Below are positions 9,066 through 18,696 of a DNA stretch of 64,000 nucleotides, in pieces. The position numbers were made by a program, and so were the translations under genes. This DNA comes from Saccharopolyspora sp. NFXS83 (GTDB taxonomy: Bacteria > Actinomycetota > Actinomycetes > Mycobacteriales > Pseudonocardiaceae), in NCBI RefSeq assembly GCF_026241095.1, contig NZ_JAPFGB010000008.1, positions 1 through 64,000 of the forward strand. The letters run 5' to 3'. The stretch's first letter is position 1, and every line of letters begins with the position of its first letter. The notes under the pieces are model-generated. The model worked only from the letters and a program-made list of their open reading frames with translations, searched no databases and was not told the DNA's origin.

Positions 9066-9377
9066 ATGCGCTGCGGCATTGCGCTCTACGAGATTCGCCA
9101 GCCCGACTCGGTCGGCGCGTACGAGGAGCTGGTCTGCCTCGCCGAACTCCCCGGAGACGAGGAGCTCCAGGTCTGGGAGGAGTGCCTGACGGCGTGGGGA
9201 TTGGCCAAGCTGCGGGCGCACGAATGCCGGTTCGGGATGTACTTCGCCGCACTGGTGCCGCTCGACGAGCGGGGCGAGCCCGACGGGAAGGCGGCGGACG
9301 ACCTGCTGGAGCAGGACATGTTGCCGGTGGAGCGGCACTTCACGTGGTCCGGTTACGTGGAGTTGGTGCCTGCCTGA
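9066..9377 (+). CDS. Small hypothetical protein next to XRE-DUF397 pair
   Basis: The 103-residue acidic protein starts at an ATG preceded by a strong AGGAGGT. I see no named domain; it contains a helical, acid-rich centre (AYEELVCLAELPGDEELQVWEE) and an aromatic C-terminus. It is divergent from the XRE regulator, so it may be a target or third component of that system; whiJ-type loci often carry such a divergent small gene. Its 3' end overlaps the 3' end of pgsA by 25 bp on the other strand, which is unusual but tolerable for convergent genes. Confidence 0.72.
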   Translation: MRCGIALYEIRQPDSVGAYEELVCLAELPGDEELQVWEECLTAWGLAKLRAHECRFGMYFAALVPLDERGEPDGKAADDLLEQDMLPVERHFTWSGYVELVPA

Positions 9378-9973
9378 TCCGAGGACACCGAGGCGGCGTG
9401 CAGGCGTTGGACGACGGTGAACGCGGACAGCGCCGCCAGCACCCACACCGCGACGTCCAGCACGTACGGCACGCCGAGGCCGTGCAGGCCGGTGCCGACG
9501 AGGATCAGCACGAAGCGCTCGGCGCGCTCGGCCAGGCCGCCGTCCGCGTGGAGCCCGTTGGCTTCGGCGCGCGCCTTCACGTACGAGGTGACCTGCGCGC
9601 CCACGAGGCAGATCAGCAGCCCGAGGCCGAGCGGCCGGTCGTCGGCGACGACCAGCGCCCACCACAGCAGGGAGCCGAACAGGGCGCCGTCGGCGATGCG
9701 GTCGCAGCTCGCGTCGAGCACGCCGCCGAACTCCGAGGCGTTGCCGCCGGCCCGCGCCATCGCGCCGTCGAGGACGTCGAACAGCAGGAACACGGTGACC
9801 ACGACGGTGCCGACGAACAACTCGCCACGGGGGAAGAACCACAGCGCGGAGGCGACGCTGGCGACCGTGCCGATGATCGTCACCATGTTCGGGGTGAGGC
9901 CGACGCGGACCAGCGCGGCGCCGAGCGGGTGCGTCCAGCGGGAGATCGAAGCCCGCGCGAAGATGTTGAGCAT
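9353..9973 (-). CDS. pgsA: CDP-alcohol phosphatidyltransferase, probable phosphatidylinositol phosphate synthase
   Basis: The enzyme joins CDP-diacylglycerol to an alcohol phosphate in the membrane; in actinobacteria the homologue (Rv2612c, PgsA1) makes phosphatidylinositol phosphate. The family motif is complete: D66, D69-G70, A73-R74, G83/84, D87 and D91 in the 206-residue product, with about six membrane helices. Synteny with HIT and thrS supports this assignment. Unlike mycobacteria, the next genes are not the PIM acyltransferase and pimA. yceI on the opposite strand separates it from the HIT gene. Confidence 0.88.
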   Translation of the reverse strand: MLNIFARASISRWTHPLGAALVRVGLTPNMVTIIGTVASVASALWFFPRGELFVGTVVVTVFLLFDVLDGAMARAGGNASEFGGVLDASCDRIADGALFGSLLWWALVVADDRPLGLGLLICLVGAQVTSYVKARAEANGLHADGGLAERAERFVLILVGTGLHGLGVPYVLDVAVWVLAALSAFTVVQRLHAASVSSDQAGTNST

Positions 9974-10171
9974 CGCCTGTTCTGCCAGCCGCCTTGCGCA
10001 CCGAGTTCGTCGTGCCTGTTCCGTCGCAGAGTATCCGGAACCGCCGGGGTGGCCGGACGGCAGGCGACCCGCGGCAACGACGGTGAATCAGATCACACCC
10101 TGGAATGGTTGAAGGTTCAACACCGTTACCCGAAGCGGAAACCCCTCCGCATCTGCTTCAGGAGAACGTCT

Positions 10172-10714
10172 ATGAGCACCGCTACCACGATCCCCGGTTA
10201 CGTCGTCGGCACCTGGGACATCGACAGCGTGCACTCCGACATCGAGTTCACCCTGCGCCACCTCGGCGTCGGGCGTTCCCGTGGCCGCTTCGACGGCTTC
10301 AGCGGTGAGATCGTCACCGCCGAGAACCCGCTGGACTCCTCGGTGACCGCGAACATCGACCCCGCGACGATCAACACCGGCAACGGCGACCGCGACGCGC
10401 ACGTGCGCAACAGCGACTTCCTCGACGTCGAGAACTTCCCGAAGGCGGGCTTCCGCTCCACCGGCATCCGCCCGGACGGCAGCGACTACATCATCGATGG
10501 CGAGTTCACCCTGCACGGCGTGACCAAGCCGGTGTCCCTGGCGGCCGAGATCGGCGGCTTCGGCGACAACGGCCAGGGCGGCACGCTGGTCGGCATCTCC
10601 GCGTCCACCACGCTCAACCGCACCGACTTCGGCGTCGGTCCCGAGGGCGGCGCCATGCTGGGCGAGAAGGTGAAGATCACCCTGGAGATCGAGGCGAACC
10701 TCCGGGCCGAGTGA
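10172..10714 (+). CDS. YceI family protein
   Basis: The 180-residue product has the YceI lipocalin-like fold signatures: GTWDIDSVHSDIEFTLRHL at the N-terminus, HVRNSDFLDVENFPK, GEFTLHGVTKPV and NRTDFGV. The family binds amphiphilic molecules such as isoprenoid chains, and some members are linked to acid or oxidative stress. There is no signal peptide, so this one is cytoplasmic. CAGGAGA lies six bases before the ATG. It sits between pgsA and the HIT gene on the opposite strand and is closed by a strong hairpin terminator. Confidence 0.92.
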   Translation: MSTATTIPGYVVGTWDIDSVHSDIEFTLRHLGVGRSRGRFDGFSGEIVTAENPLDSSVTANIDPATINTGNGDRDAHVRNSDFLDVENFPKAGFRSTGIRPDGSDYIIDGEFTLHGVTKPVSLAAEIGGFGDNGQGGTLVGISASTTLNRTDFGVGPEGGAMLGEKVKITLEIEANLRAE

Positions 10715-10733
10715 GGCTCACCCGAACACGAGT

Positions 10734-10766
10734 AAGGCCGAGGACGCGGGGTGCGTCCTCGGCCTT
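10734..10766. terminator. Bidirectional hairpin between yceI and HIT gene
   Basis: A perfect 14-bp stem (10734-10747 with 10753-10766) surrounds a 5-base loop, 20 bases after the yceI stop and 24 bases from the HIT stop. There is no U-run, which is common in high-GC actinomycetes. Confidence 0.8.
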
Positions 10767-10789
10767 GCCCGTGCGGGCCACCCGCGGGC

Positions 10790-11368
10790 TCAGTCCCGCC
10801 AGGCCTCCGCTAGCAGGCGGCGGGTGTCGCCGAGCAGCTGTGGCAGGACCTTCGTGTGGCCGATGACCGGCATGAAGTTCGCGTCGCCGCCCCAGCGCGG
10901 CACCACGTGCTGATGCAGGTGCGCGGCGATGCCCGCGCCCGCCACCGGGCCCTGGTTGAGGCCGATGTTGAACCCGTGCGGCGCCGAGACCTCGCGGATC
11001 ACCCGCATCGCGCGCTTCGTGAACACCGCGACCGCCGTGGTCTCCGCCTCGGTGAGCTCGGTGTAGTCGGCGACATGCCGGTACGGCAGCACCATCAGGT
11101 GGCCGGGGTTGTACGGGTACAGGTTGAGGATCGCGAAGACCAGCTCGTCGCGGGCCACGATCAACGTGTCCTCGTCCGGCAGTCCCGACTCCAGCAGGCG
11201 GCAGAACGGGCAGCCCTCGCTGGCCTCGCCCTCCGGCTTGTTCTCGCCCTGGATGTAGGCCATCCGGTGCGGGGTCCACAACCGTTGCAGCGCGTCCGGC
11301 ACGCCGATGCCGCGCTGCTCCGAGAACTGGACCCCGCTGTCGTCGAAGGGGTTGTCGCCGGCCGTCAC
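10790..11368 (-). CDS. HIT family protein, probable Ap4A phosphorylase
   Basis: The 192-residue protein has the histidine triad HLHQHVVPR in the second half, a CPFC zinc-binding pair near residue 50 (GCPFCRLL), and the segment [17 protein letters not shown] at the N-terminus. The orthologue Rv2613c of M. tuberculosis is a diadenosine tetraphosphate phosphorylase, so it probably degrades Ap4A, a by-product of aminoacyl-tRNA synthetases. Its GTG start overlaps the thrS stop (GTGA), consistent with co-translation with the synthetase that can make Ap4A. Confidence 0.9.
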   Translation of the reverse strand: MTAGDNPFDDSGVQFSEQRGIGVPDALQRLWTPHRMAYIQGENKPEGEASEGCPFCRLLESGLPDEDTLIVARDELVFAILNLYPYNPGHLMVLPYRHVADYTELTEAETTAVAVFTKRAMRVIREVSAPHGFNIGLNQGPVAGAGIAAHLHQHVVPRWGGDANFMPVIGHTKVLPQLLGDTRRLLAEAWRD

Positions 11369-13446
11369 GCCGTCTCCGCCTCGCCCGCCAGTTCCGCCTG
11401 GAAGATCTCCGCGGTCGGCGAGGCGTTCTCCCGGCGCTCGACCCAGCGGCCCAGTGCGGCCACCGCGTCCGCCACCGGCACCCCGTTGATCTGGGTGCCG
11501 TCGCGGAAGCGGAAGGACACCGCGCCTGCCTCCACGTCCTTGCCTCCCGCCAGCAGCAGGAACGGCACCTTCTGCGTGGTGTGGGTGCGGATCTTCTTCT
11601 GCATCCGGTCGTCGCCGTGGTCCACCTCGGCACGGATCCCCTTGGCGCGCAACGCCTTCACCACGCCCTGCAGGTGCTCGGCGTGCTCGTCGGCGATCGG
11701 GATGCCCACCGCCTGCACCGGCGAGAGCCAAGCCGGGAACGCGCCCGCGTAGTGCTCGGTGAGCACGCCGAAGAACCGCTCGATGGACCCGAACAGCGCG
11801 CGGTGGATCTTGATGGGGCGCTGCTTGGAGCCGTCCGGTCCGGTGTACTCCAGGTCGAACCGATCCGGCAGGTGGTAGTCGACCTGGATGGTCGACATCT
11901 GCCAGCTGCGGCCCAGCGCGTCCTTGGCCTGCACCGAGATCTTCGGGCCGTAGAACGCCGCGCCGCCCGGGTCCGGGACCAGTTCCAAGCCGGAGGACTC
12001 GGCGGCTTCCCGCAGCGCCTCGGTGGCCACCCGCCAGCTCTCGTCGTCGCCGACGTACTTCTCCTCGTTGCGGGTGGACAGCTCCAGGTAGAAGTCCTCC
12101 AGCCCGTAGTCGCGCAGCAGGTCCAGCACGAACGACAGCAGCGACTTCAGCTCGTCCTGCAGCTGCTCCGGCATGCAGTAGATGTGCGCGTCGTCCTGCG
12201 TCATGCCGCGCACGCGGGTCAGGCCGTGCACCACACCGGACTTCTCGTAGCGGTACACCGAGCCGAACTCGAACATCCGCAGCGGCAGCTCCCGGTAGGA
12301 CCGGCCCCGCGAGCGGAAGATCAGGTTGTGGAACGGGCAGTTCATCGGCTTCAGGTAGTAGTCCTGGCCGGCCTTGCGCACCGCCCCGTTCTCGTCGAGC
12401 TCCTCGTCGAGGTGCATCGCCGGGAACATGCCGTCCTTGTACCAGTCCAGGTGCCCGGAGGTCTCGAACAGCGTGCTCTTGGTGATGTGCGGGGTGTTCA
12501 CGAACTCGTAGTCGGCGGCCTCGTGGCGGCGCCGCGAGTAGTCCTCCAGCTCGCGCCGGATGATGCCGCCCTTGGGGTGGAACACCGGCAGCCCGGAACC
12601 GACCTCCTCGGGGAACGAGAACAGGTCGAGCTCGGAGCCGAGCCTGCGGTGGTCGCGGCGCTCGGCCTCCGCCAGCCACTCCAGGTGCTCGGCCATCGCC
12701 TCCTTGGACTCCCACGCGGTGCCGTAGACGCGCTGGAGCTGCTGGTTGCTCTGGTCCCCGCGCCAGTAGGCGGCGGCGACGCGGGTGAGCTTGAAGGCGG
12801 GGATGAACTTGGTGTGCGGCACGTGCGGACCGCGGCACAGGTCGCCCCACACGACCTCGCCGTGGCGGTCGATGTTGTCGTAGACGGTGAGCTCGCCCGC
12901 GCCGACCTCCATGACCTCGCTGGTGTCGACGTCCTCGCTGCCGGACTTGAGGTCGACCAGCTCCAGCTTGTACGGCTCGGCGGCCAGCTCCTCGCGAGCG
13001 GCCTCGATGGAGTCCAAGCGCCGGCGGGCGAACTTCTGCCCGGACTTGATGAGCTGCTTCATGCGCTTCTCCAGCGCCTGCAGGTCCTCCGGGGTGAACG
13101 GGCGGTCCACGTCGAAGTCGTAGTAGAAGCCGTCCTTGACGGGCGGGCCGATGCCGAGCTTCGCGTCGGGGAACTGCTGCTGCACGGCCTGCGCCAGCAC
13201 GTGCGCCGCGGAGTGCCGGATGACGCTGCGACCGGCCTCGGTGTCGGCGGCGACCGGCTCGACCTCCACATCGGATTCGGGCGCCCACGCCAGGTCGCGC
13301 AGCTCGCCCTCCTCGTCGCGGACCACGACGATCGCCTGCGCGCCCTGCGCGGGCAGGCCCGCCTCGGCGACGGCGGCGGCAGCGGTTGTGCCCGCCGGAA
13401 CCTTCACCCTGGTGACCTGCTGGGCTTCGGACGGCTGAACGGACAC
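11365..13446 (-). CDS. thrS: Threonyl-tRNA synthetase
   Basis: ThrS charges tRNA-Thr. The 693-residue protein has an N-terminal TGS domain (residues 1-70), an editing domain with HSAAHV and CRGPHVPHT, a class II catalytic core with the zinc ligand in MNCPFH and motif 2 around [16 protein letters not shown], and a C-terminal anticodon-binding domain from about residue 570. The GTG start at 13446 follows GAGGAGAAATC. It is coupled to the HIT gene downstream. No T-box leader is evident in the 160 bp upstream. Confidence 0.97.
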   Translation of the reverse strand: MSVQPSEAQQVTRVKVPAGTTAAAAVAEAGLPAQGAQAIVVVRDEEGELRDLAWAPESDVEVEPVAADTEAGRSVIRHSAAHVLAQAVQQQFPDAKLGIGPPVKDGFYYDFDVDRPFTPEDLQALEKRMKQLIKSGQKFARRRLDSIEAAREELAAEPYKLELVDLKSGSEDVDTSEVMEVGAGELTVYDNIDRHGEVVWGDLCRGPHVPHTKFIPAFKLTRVAAAYWRGDQSNQQLQRVYGTAWESKEAMAEHLEWLAEAERRDHRRLGSELDLFSFPEEVGSGLPVFHPKGGIIRRELEDYSRRRHEAADYEFVNTPHITKSTLFETSGHLDWYKDGMFPAMHLDEELDENGAVRKAGQDYYLKPMNCPFHNLIFRSRGRSYRELPLRMFEFGSVYRYEKSGVVHGLTRVRGMTQDDAHIYCMPEQLQDELKSLLSFVLDLLRDYGLEDFYLELSTRNEEKYVGDDESWRVATEALREAAESSGLELVPDPGGAAFYGPKISVQAKDALGRSWQMSTIQVDYHLPDRFDLEYTGPDGSKQRPIKIHRALFGSIERFFGVLTEHYAGAFPAWLSPVQAVGIPIADEHAEHLQGVVKALRAKGIRAEVDHGDDRMQKKIRTHTTQKVPFLLLAGGKDVEAGAVSFRFRDGTQINGVPVADAVAALGRWVERRENASPTAEIFQAELAGEAETA

Positions 13447-13610
13447 GATTTCTCCTCGCGAAGGACGATCGCCGAGGGGCGACCGGCGAATGTAGGCGGC
13501 TTGCACTTGCCCCCTCGATGCTATCGGCCGACCGCCACCCCATTTCCGCCCCTTCCCGGCACGGACGGGTCCACGCGCCACCCGCCCGGCCGAGCGTCCG
13601 AGGGGGCGCC

Positions 13611-15728
13611 TCAGCCGAGGTCGCCGTCGGCGATCATCGCTTCGATCTCCATCGCGGAGGCGAGACCGCCCACGCACGGGCCGATCACGCCCTCCACGCC
13701 GAGGTGCCGCAGCCGCTTGGCCTGCTCGATGGTGCGCACCCCGTTGCCCACGACCAACAGCCCCAGCAGCTCCGCGGAACCGACCAGGCTGGACACGAGG
13801 TGCTCGTCGAGCGGGTCCGGTCCCTCCGGGTCGGCGAAGCTGTCCAGGTAGTCGCCGGTCAGCCGCACCGCGCGCAGCGGCAGGCCGCGCAACCGGGCCA
13901 CCTCCCGGTGGGCGTGGCCGAAGTCGTGCACCGCCAGCGTCAATCCCATCTCGGCGAAGATCTCCAGCGCGTCGATCGGATCGCCGCGCTGGTCGAACAG
14001 CGCGTTCTCCGGCACTCCGACGATCAGCTTGCCGGCGGGGAGCCCGGTGGAGCTCAGGATGCGGCGCATGTCGGCGACCAGTTCCGGGTCGCGCAGCTGC
14101 CGCGCGGAGAGCCCGACCGCGGCCACCGGGGCGCGATCGCCGAACCGCTCCTGCCAGTGCACCGCGTGCGCGCAGACCTGCTCCAGCATCCAGGTCCCGA
14201 GCCGGGTGATCAGGCCCGTCTCCTCCGCCAGCCCGAGGAAGTCCTCCGCGTCCAGCTCACCGAACTCCGGGTGGTCCCAGCGCAGGTGGGCCTGCACTCC
14301 GACGAGGGCGGCGTTGTCCAGCCACAGCACCGGCTCGTACTCCACGTACAGCTCGTGGTCGCGCAGCGCGCTCGGCATCGCCGAGGACAGCCGGAACCGC
14401 TCCTTCGCCTCCGCGTTGTGCGTCGGGTCGTACAGCGCCCACTGCGCCCGGCCCTCGCTCTTCGCCCGGTACAGCGTGATGTCGGCGTCCTGCAGCAACT
14501 CGTCGGGCCCGGTGTCGGCCACCGCGGTCTCCACGACGCCGACGCTGGCCGACGCCGTGAGCTGATGGCCTCGGACCGACACGGGGCGGGTGACCTCGGT
14601 GAGCATGTGCTCGACGATCTCGACGAGCCTGGCCGCGCCCTGCGAGTCGGGGACGAGCACCACGAACTCGTCGCCGCCCATCCGCGCCGCCAGCCCGGAT
14701 TCCATCGTGGCCAGCGCGTTGAGCCGCTGCGCCATCGCCCGCAGCAGCTCGTCGCCGACGGGGTGGCCGAGGCTGTCGTTGATGGCCTTGAACCCGTCGA
14801 GGTCGAAGTAGCACAACCCGACGCGGCGGCCCGGGTACGCGGGTTCCAGCGCCTCGTCCATGGTGGTCTTGAGCAGCGTCCGGTTCGCCAGGCCCGTCAG
14901 CGGATCGTGGGTGGCCTGCCTGCGGAACTGCTCCTGGAGCATGTGCCGGTCGGTGATGTCCTCGTAGAGCAGCACCTGGTAGTCGGGCCGCTCCTGCGAG
15001 TCGCGCACCAGGGACGCCGACACCTGCGTCCAGATGTGCGCGCCGTCCTCACCGCTGAGCCGCGTCTCGGACTGGAACCGGTCGACCTCGCCGACCGACA
15101 GCGCCTCGACGTTCTCCACCAGGTCGTCGACCCAGTCCACGTCGGCGAGGTCGAAGACGCTGCGCCCCACGAGGTCCTGACACACCGGCTCGAAGATGCC
15201 CTCCATCGGGGCGTTGACCTCTTCGATGGTGCCGTCGAGCGTGACGATGGCGATGCCCAGCGCGGACGAGGTGAACACCGCGCGGAACGACGCCTCGCTC
15301 GCGCGCAGCGCTTCCTCGGCGGCGTCCCTGGCCTGCAGCACGGCGCGCTTGATGACCTCTTGCTCGTCGAGGGTCTGCTCGCGCAGCTGCCCGGCGTAGC
15401 CGGCGGCGACCGAGCCGAGCACCACGACCGAAGCCTCGTGCTCGGTCTCGGCGGCCCGCAGCTCGGGCAGTTCCGCCCCGAGCATCCACAACGTCCGGTC
15501 GAGGGCGGCGGGACTGGTGAAGTGGATGCGCACCAGGCGCTCGCCGAGTTCGGCGGCGGCGTCGGCGAGCCGGTCGGCATCGTCGAACGCGTCGAGGATC
15601 GCATCGAGGTGGCCGCGCAGGAAGGACTCGATGTCGGCGCGGGCCATCGGGACGTAGCTGGTGCGGATGATCTCGCGGGTCCAGCGGCGGACGAAGTCCG
15701 CGCGCTCGGGTCGGTCGCCGTCGGTCAT
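13611..15728 (-). CDS. PAS-GGDEF-EAL cyclic-di-GMP protein with degenerate EAL
   Basis: The 705-residue protein has a helical N-terminal sensor region (1-150), a PAS domain (about 150-275), GGDEF (about 290-440) and EAL (about 445-700). The diguanylate cyclase motif RMGGDEF is intact, and no RxxD I-site is present before it. The EAL half has lost key residues: EAL itself reads VQA, DDFG reads HDFG, and the NLS motif reads GLS. I therefore predict an active cyclase with an EAL domain that cannot hydrolyse c-di-GMP and may only bind it. In actinomycetes such proteins feed BldD-controlled development. It is soluble; the ATG at 15728 has a weak ribosome site. Confidence 0.88.
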   Translation of the reverse strand: MTDGDRPERADFVRRWTREIIRTSYVPMARADIESFLRGHLDAILDAFDDADRLADAAAELGERLVRIHFTSPAALDRTLWMLGAELPELRAAETEHEASVVVLGSVAAGYAGQLREQTLDEQEVIKRAVLQARDAAEEALRASEASFRAVFTSSALGIAIVTLDGTIEEVNAPMEGIFEPVCQDLVGRSVFDLADVDWVDDLVENVEALSVGEVDRFQSETRLSGEDGAHIWTQVSASLVRDSQERPDYQVLLYEDITDRHMLQEQFRRQATHDPLTGLANRTLLKTTMDEALEPAYPGRRVGLCYFDLDGFKAINDSLGHPVGDELLRAMAQRLNALATMESGLAARMGGDEFVVLVPDSQGAARLVEIVEHMLTEVTRPVSVRGHQLTASASVGVVETAVADTGPDELLQDADITLYRAKSEGRAQWALYDPTHNAEAKERFRLSSAMPSALRDHELYVEYEPVLWLDNAALVGVQAHLRWDHPEFGELDAEDFLGLAEETGLITRLGTWMLEQVCAHAVHWQERFGDRAPVAAVGLSARQLRDPELVADMRRILSSTGLPAGKLIVGVPENALFDQRGDPIDALEIFAEMGLTLAVHDFGHAHREVARLRGLPLRAVRLTGDYLDSFADPEGPDPLDEHLVSSLVGSAELLGLLVVGNGVRTIEQAKRLRHLGVEGVIGPCVGGLASAMEIEAMIADGDLG

Positions 15729-16174
15729 GACCCGGCACCGCCGGAACCGACCGTCCACGTCATCGCGCGGTTCGCGAGGATTCCGGAAGCACCGTCCCGC
15801 ATTCGGCATATTCCCGCCGGGCCCGTCGAATGCCGCGCGCCGCGAACCGGGACTCCCGGGACGCGGCGCGATACCCCCTCGACCTCCGGCTCCACCCGCG
15901 CCGCACGACGCCCGGCGGCGGCGGGTTCTTCGAGGTCCACACCATCAGGCAGCCGTTCCGGCCGCTGGTGCATCGTTGCCTCCTGAGTGCCGGCGTCCAC
16001 GGTGGCCTGACCGACTAAAGTCGGTACTCTACAAGATCTTTTTCGGGTAGGGCATCAACGCTGCCCGTGATCGTACTGTGACGGTCCGCGTCCGGTCATC
16101 AATCGAAAAACCGATCCCCTACCCGCCCGAGCGAACCGCGCTATGAGGCTTCTCACCGTCCGCATTTCGGGATT
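15729..16174. other. Intergenic region between the GGDEF gene and fprA
   Basis: About 450 bp without a supportable gene. The right half is less GC-rich, including the run AAGATCTTTTTCGGGTAGG near 16030, and probably holds the divergent promoters. I see no RNA gene. Confidence 0.5.
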
Positions 16175-16193
16175 TGCGGTAAGGGCAACCTAA
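16175..16193. promoter_or_regulatory. Iron-box-like site (IdeR/DmdR type) before fprA
   Basis: The 19-mer TGCGGTAAGGGCAACCTAA matches the actinobacterial iron-box consensus TWAGGTWAGSCTWACCTWA at 15 of 19 positions, with the right half complete apart from one base. It lies 135 bp upstream of the fprA start. IdeR/DmdR1 represses iron-uptake and some redox genes when iron is plentiful. The left half is weak, so binding is a hypothesis. Confidence 0.4.
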
Positions 16194-16327
16194 GCTAGGG
16201 GGATCGGATCGCACCGCGCGCGCCGGGGACCCGCTCAGGACTCCCCGGGAACCCGCCGCGGCGCGCCCCACCGGGCCCGGGGGCCGATTCCCCGGTGCCA
16301 CCCGTGAAGTCGAGCAGGAGGACACGC

Positions 16328-17680
16328 ATGACCCGCCCACTGCGAGTGGCGATCGTCGGGGCCGGCCCCGCCGGCGTGTACGCCGCGGACATCCTGACGA
16401 AATCCGAGACCCCAGTGGACATCGACCTGCTCGACCGGATGCCCGCTCCGTACGGGCTCATCCGCTACGGGGTCGCACCCGACCACCCCCGGATCAAAGG
16501 CATCGTCAACGCGTTGCGGCGGATCATGGAGAAGCCGGAGATCCGGTTCCTCGGTGGCGTCAACTACGGCGAGGACATCAAGCTCGACCAGCTGCAGCAC
16601 CACTACGACGCGGTGATCTTCTCCACCGGCGCCGACAAGGACCGGGCGCTGGACATCCCCGGCATCGACCTCGCGCAGAGCCACGGCGCCGCGGACTTCG
16701 TGTACTGGTACGACGGCTACCCCGAGGCGGCCCGCGACTGGACGCTGGACGCCAAGGAAGTCGCCGTGATCGGCGCGGGCAACGTGGCACTGGACGTGGC
16801 GCGGGTGCTCGCGAAGCAGGCCGACGACCTGCTGAGCACCGAGATCCCGGACAACGTCTACCAGGGCCTGAAGAACTCGCAGGTCACCGACGTGCACCTG
16901 TTCGCCCGCCGCGGTCCCGCGCAGGCCAAGTTCACGCCGCTGGAGCTGCGCGAGCTCGACCACCAGCCGGGCGTGGAGCTCATCGTGCACCCGGAGGGCT
17001 TCGAGCTCGACGAGGCCAGCGAAGAGGCCATCCGCGGCAGCAACCAGGTCAAGACCATCGTCAAGACCTTCCAGGATTGGGCGCTGCGGGACCCGAAGAA
17101 CGACACCCCGCGCCGGCTGCACTTCCACTTCCTGCGCGGCCCCGTCGAGGTCCTCGGCACCGACCGCGTCGAGGGACTGCGCACCGAGGTCATGGAACTC
17201 ACCGGCGACGGCAACGTGCGCGGCACCGGCGAGTTCGAGACCACCCCCGCGCAGGCCGTGTACCGCGCGGTCGGCTACCTGAGCTCCCCCGTGCCGGACA
17301 TCCCGTTCGACCACGGCACGGGCACCGTCCCGAACGAGGGCGGCCGGGTGCTCGACCTCGACGGCGACCACATCAGCGGCGTCTACACGACGGGCTGGAT
17401 CAAGCGCGGCCCCGTCGGCCTCATCGGCCACACCAAGGGCGACGCGCTGGAGACCATCAACAACCTGCTGTCCGACCTGGACTCGATGCCCTCCGCCGAG
17501 GAGCCCGACCGCGACAGCGTGCTGCGGCTGCTGGAGGACAACGGCGTCCGCTACACCACCTGGGACGGCTGGAACCTGCTCGACGCGCACGAGCAGGCCC
17601 TCGGCGAGGCCCAGGGACGCGAACGCATCAAGGTCGTCGAACGCGACGAGATGATCGAGATCTCCCGCAAGGACGGCTGA
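16328..17680 (+). CDS. fprA: FprA-type ferredoxin-NADP+ reductase
   Basis: The 450-residue flavoprotein resembles adrenodoxin reductase and M. tuberculosis FprA. It has the FAD-binding GAGPAGVYAA at residues about 11-20, APYGLIRYGVAPDHP, and the NADPH-binding GAGNVALDVAR, with HLFARRGPAQAKFT after it and GWIKRGPVGLIGHTKGDA near the C-terminus. It passes electrons from NADPH to ferredoxins that feed P450s and other cytoplasmic redox enzymes. AGGAGG precedes the ATG at 16328. It is single and closed by a perfect hairpin; an iron-box-like site upstream suggests iron control. Confidence 0.94.
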   Translation: MTRPLRVAIVGAGPAGVYAADILTKSETPVDIDLLDRMPAPYGLIRYGVAPDHPRIKGIVNALRRIMEKPEIRFLGGVNYGEDIKLDQLQHHYDAVIFSTGADKDRALDIPGIDLAQSHGAADFVYWYDGYPEAARDWTLDAKEVAVIGAGNVALDVARVLAKQADDLLSTEIPDNVYQGLKNSQVTDVHLFARRGPAQAKFTPLELRELDHQPGVELIVHPEGFELDEASEEAIRGSNQVKTIVKTFQDWALRDPKNDTPRRLHFHFLRGPVEVLGTDRVEGLRTEVMELTGDGNVRGTGEFETTPAQAVYRAVGYLSSPVPDIPFDHGTGTVPNEGGRVLDLDGDHISGVYTTGWIKRGPVGLIGHTKGDALETINNLLSDLDSMPSAEEPDRDSVLRLLEDNGVRYTTWDGWNLLDAHEQALGEAQGRERIKVVERDEMIEISRKDG

Positions 17681-17694
17681 GCCCCGCGCTCCCG

Positions 17695-17724
17695 AACGGC
17701 CCGCCGGTGCCCCGGCGGGCCGTT
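17695..17724. terminator. Terminator hairpin between fprA and the methyltransferase gene
   Basis: A perfect 13-bp stem (17695-17707 with 17712-17724) with a 4-base loop lies between two convergent genes and ends in CTTCGCGTTTC. Confidence 0.8.
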
Positions 17725-17744
17725 CTTCGCGTTTCAGGGGCGCG

Positions 17745-18575
17745 TCAACGGCGGCGGTGGACCGAAACGGTGACCGACGCCGTGATCGGGAAGGCGTCGG
17801 GCAGCGCCGCGATGCGTTCCGGGAGGGCGTCGGCCGAGTGCCAGGCGTTCGGGCCCATGCCGACGATCGTGGCGATCTCCGCGCGGTCCAAGCGCAGCGG
17901 GAACTCGCGGACCGATGACGCCACCGGCTCGAAGTGGCCCGCGAGCTGGTCGGCGAGGCGCTGGGGTTTGCGCTCGTCGACGCTGAGCAGGTCCAGCGCG
18001 GACACCAGTTCGGCCAGGTGCCCGGCGTTCGGGGTGATCACCACCAGGTGCCCGCCCGGTCGCAGCGCGCGATGCGTCTCGGCGGGGTTTCGCGGGGCGA
18101 ACACGTTCAGCACCGAGCCGATCGCCGCGTCGCGCACCGGCAGCGCCTGCCAGGCGTCGGCGAGCACCGCCGACGCGCGCGGGTGCGCCTTGGCCGCGCG
18201 GCGGGAGGCGTACTTGGAGACGTCCAGCGCGAGGCCCACCTCGCCCGGCAACCGCTCCAGCACGTGCGCCAGGTACTGCCCGGTGCCCGCGCCGAGGTCC
18301 AGCAGCGGCCCGCCGGGGTGCACGTCGGCGGTGTGCTCGGCGAGCGCGTCGGCGATCGGGGCGTAGTGCCCGGCGGTCAGGAAGTCCGCGCGGGCGGCGA
18401 CCATCGCGGCGGTGTCGCCCGGACCGGGTGCGCCGCGCCCGCCCAGCAGGCTCGCGTAGCCCTGCTTCGCCAGGTCGAACGCGTGGTTCGCGGGGCAGCG
18501 CAAGGTGCGATCGGCCGGTTCCAGCCCACCACCGCAGTGCGGGCACGCCAGCAGCCGCGCGACTTCGTCCAACAC
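17745..18575 (-). CDS. RlmA-family 23S rRNA (guanine-N1) methyltransferase
   Basis: The 276-residue protein begins with a zinc finger (C11, C14, C27, H31) followed by a SAM-binding fold with LLDLGAGTGQYLA and the segment APRNPAETHRALRPGG. This is the RlmA layout, in which RlmA(I) modifies G745 and RlmA(II)/TlrB modifies G748 of 23S rRNA; TlrB-type members contribute to macrolide resistance. Which base is modified cannot be decided here. The GTG at 18575 follows GGGAGGCGGG. It is divergent from the lipase-maturation-factor gene. Confidence 0.85.
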   Translation of the reverse strand: MLDEVARLLACPHCGGGLEPADRTLRCPANHAFDLAKQGYASLLGGRGAPGPGDTAAMVAARADFLTAGHYAPIADALAEHTADVHPGGPLLDLGAGTGQYLAHVLERLPGEVGLALDVSKYASRRAAKAHPRASAVLADAWQALPVRDAAIGSVLNVFAPRNPAETHRALRPGGHLVVITPNAGHLAELVSALDLLSVDERKPQRLADQLAGHFEPVASSVREFPLRLDRAEIATIVGMGPNAWHSADALPERIAALPDAFPITASVTVSVHRRR

Positions 18576-18696
18576 TCGTTCCCGCCTCCCGCGCCGAAGT
18601 CTAGGCGGCACCGCCGGTGCGCTGAGCAGCGCCGTGGCGGGCGCGTGCCGCCGCCGCCCGGTGGGCACACTGCGAGTGCGGGGAAGGAGGCGAGCG

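Noticed and set aside
11581-13851. Very long open frame (756 codons) opposite thrS
   Set aside because: It mirrors thrS codon bias on the other strand, has low-complexity Leu/Val/Arg-rich translation and no family resemblance; a typical high-GC shadow.
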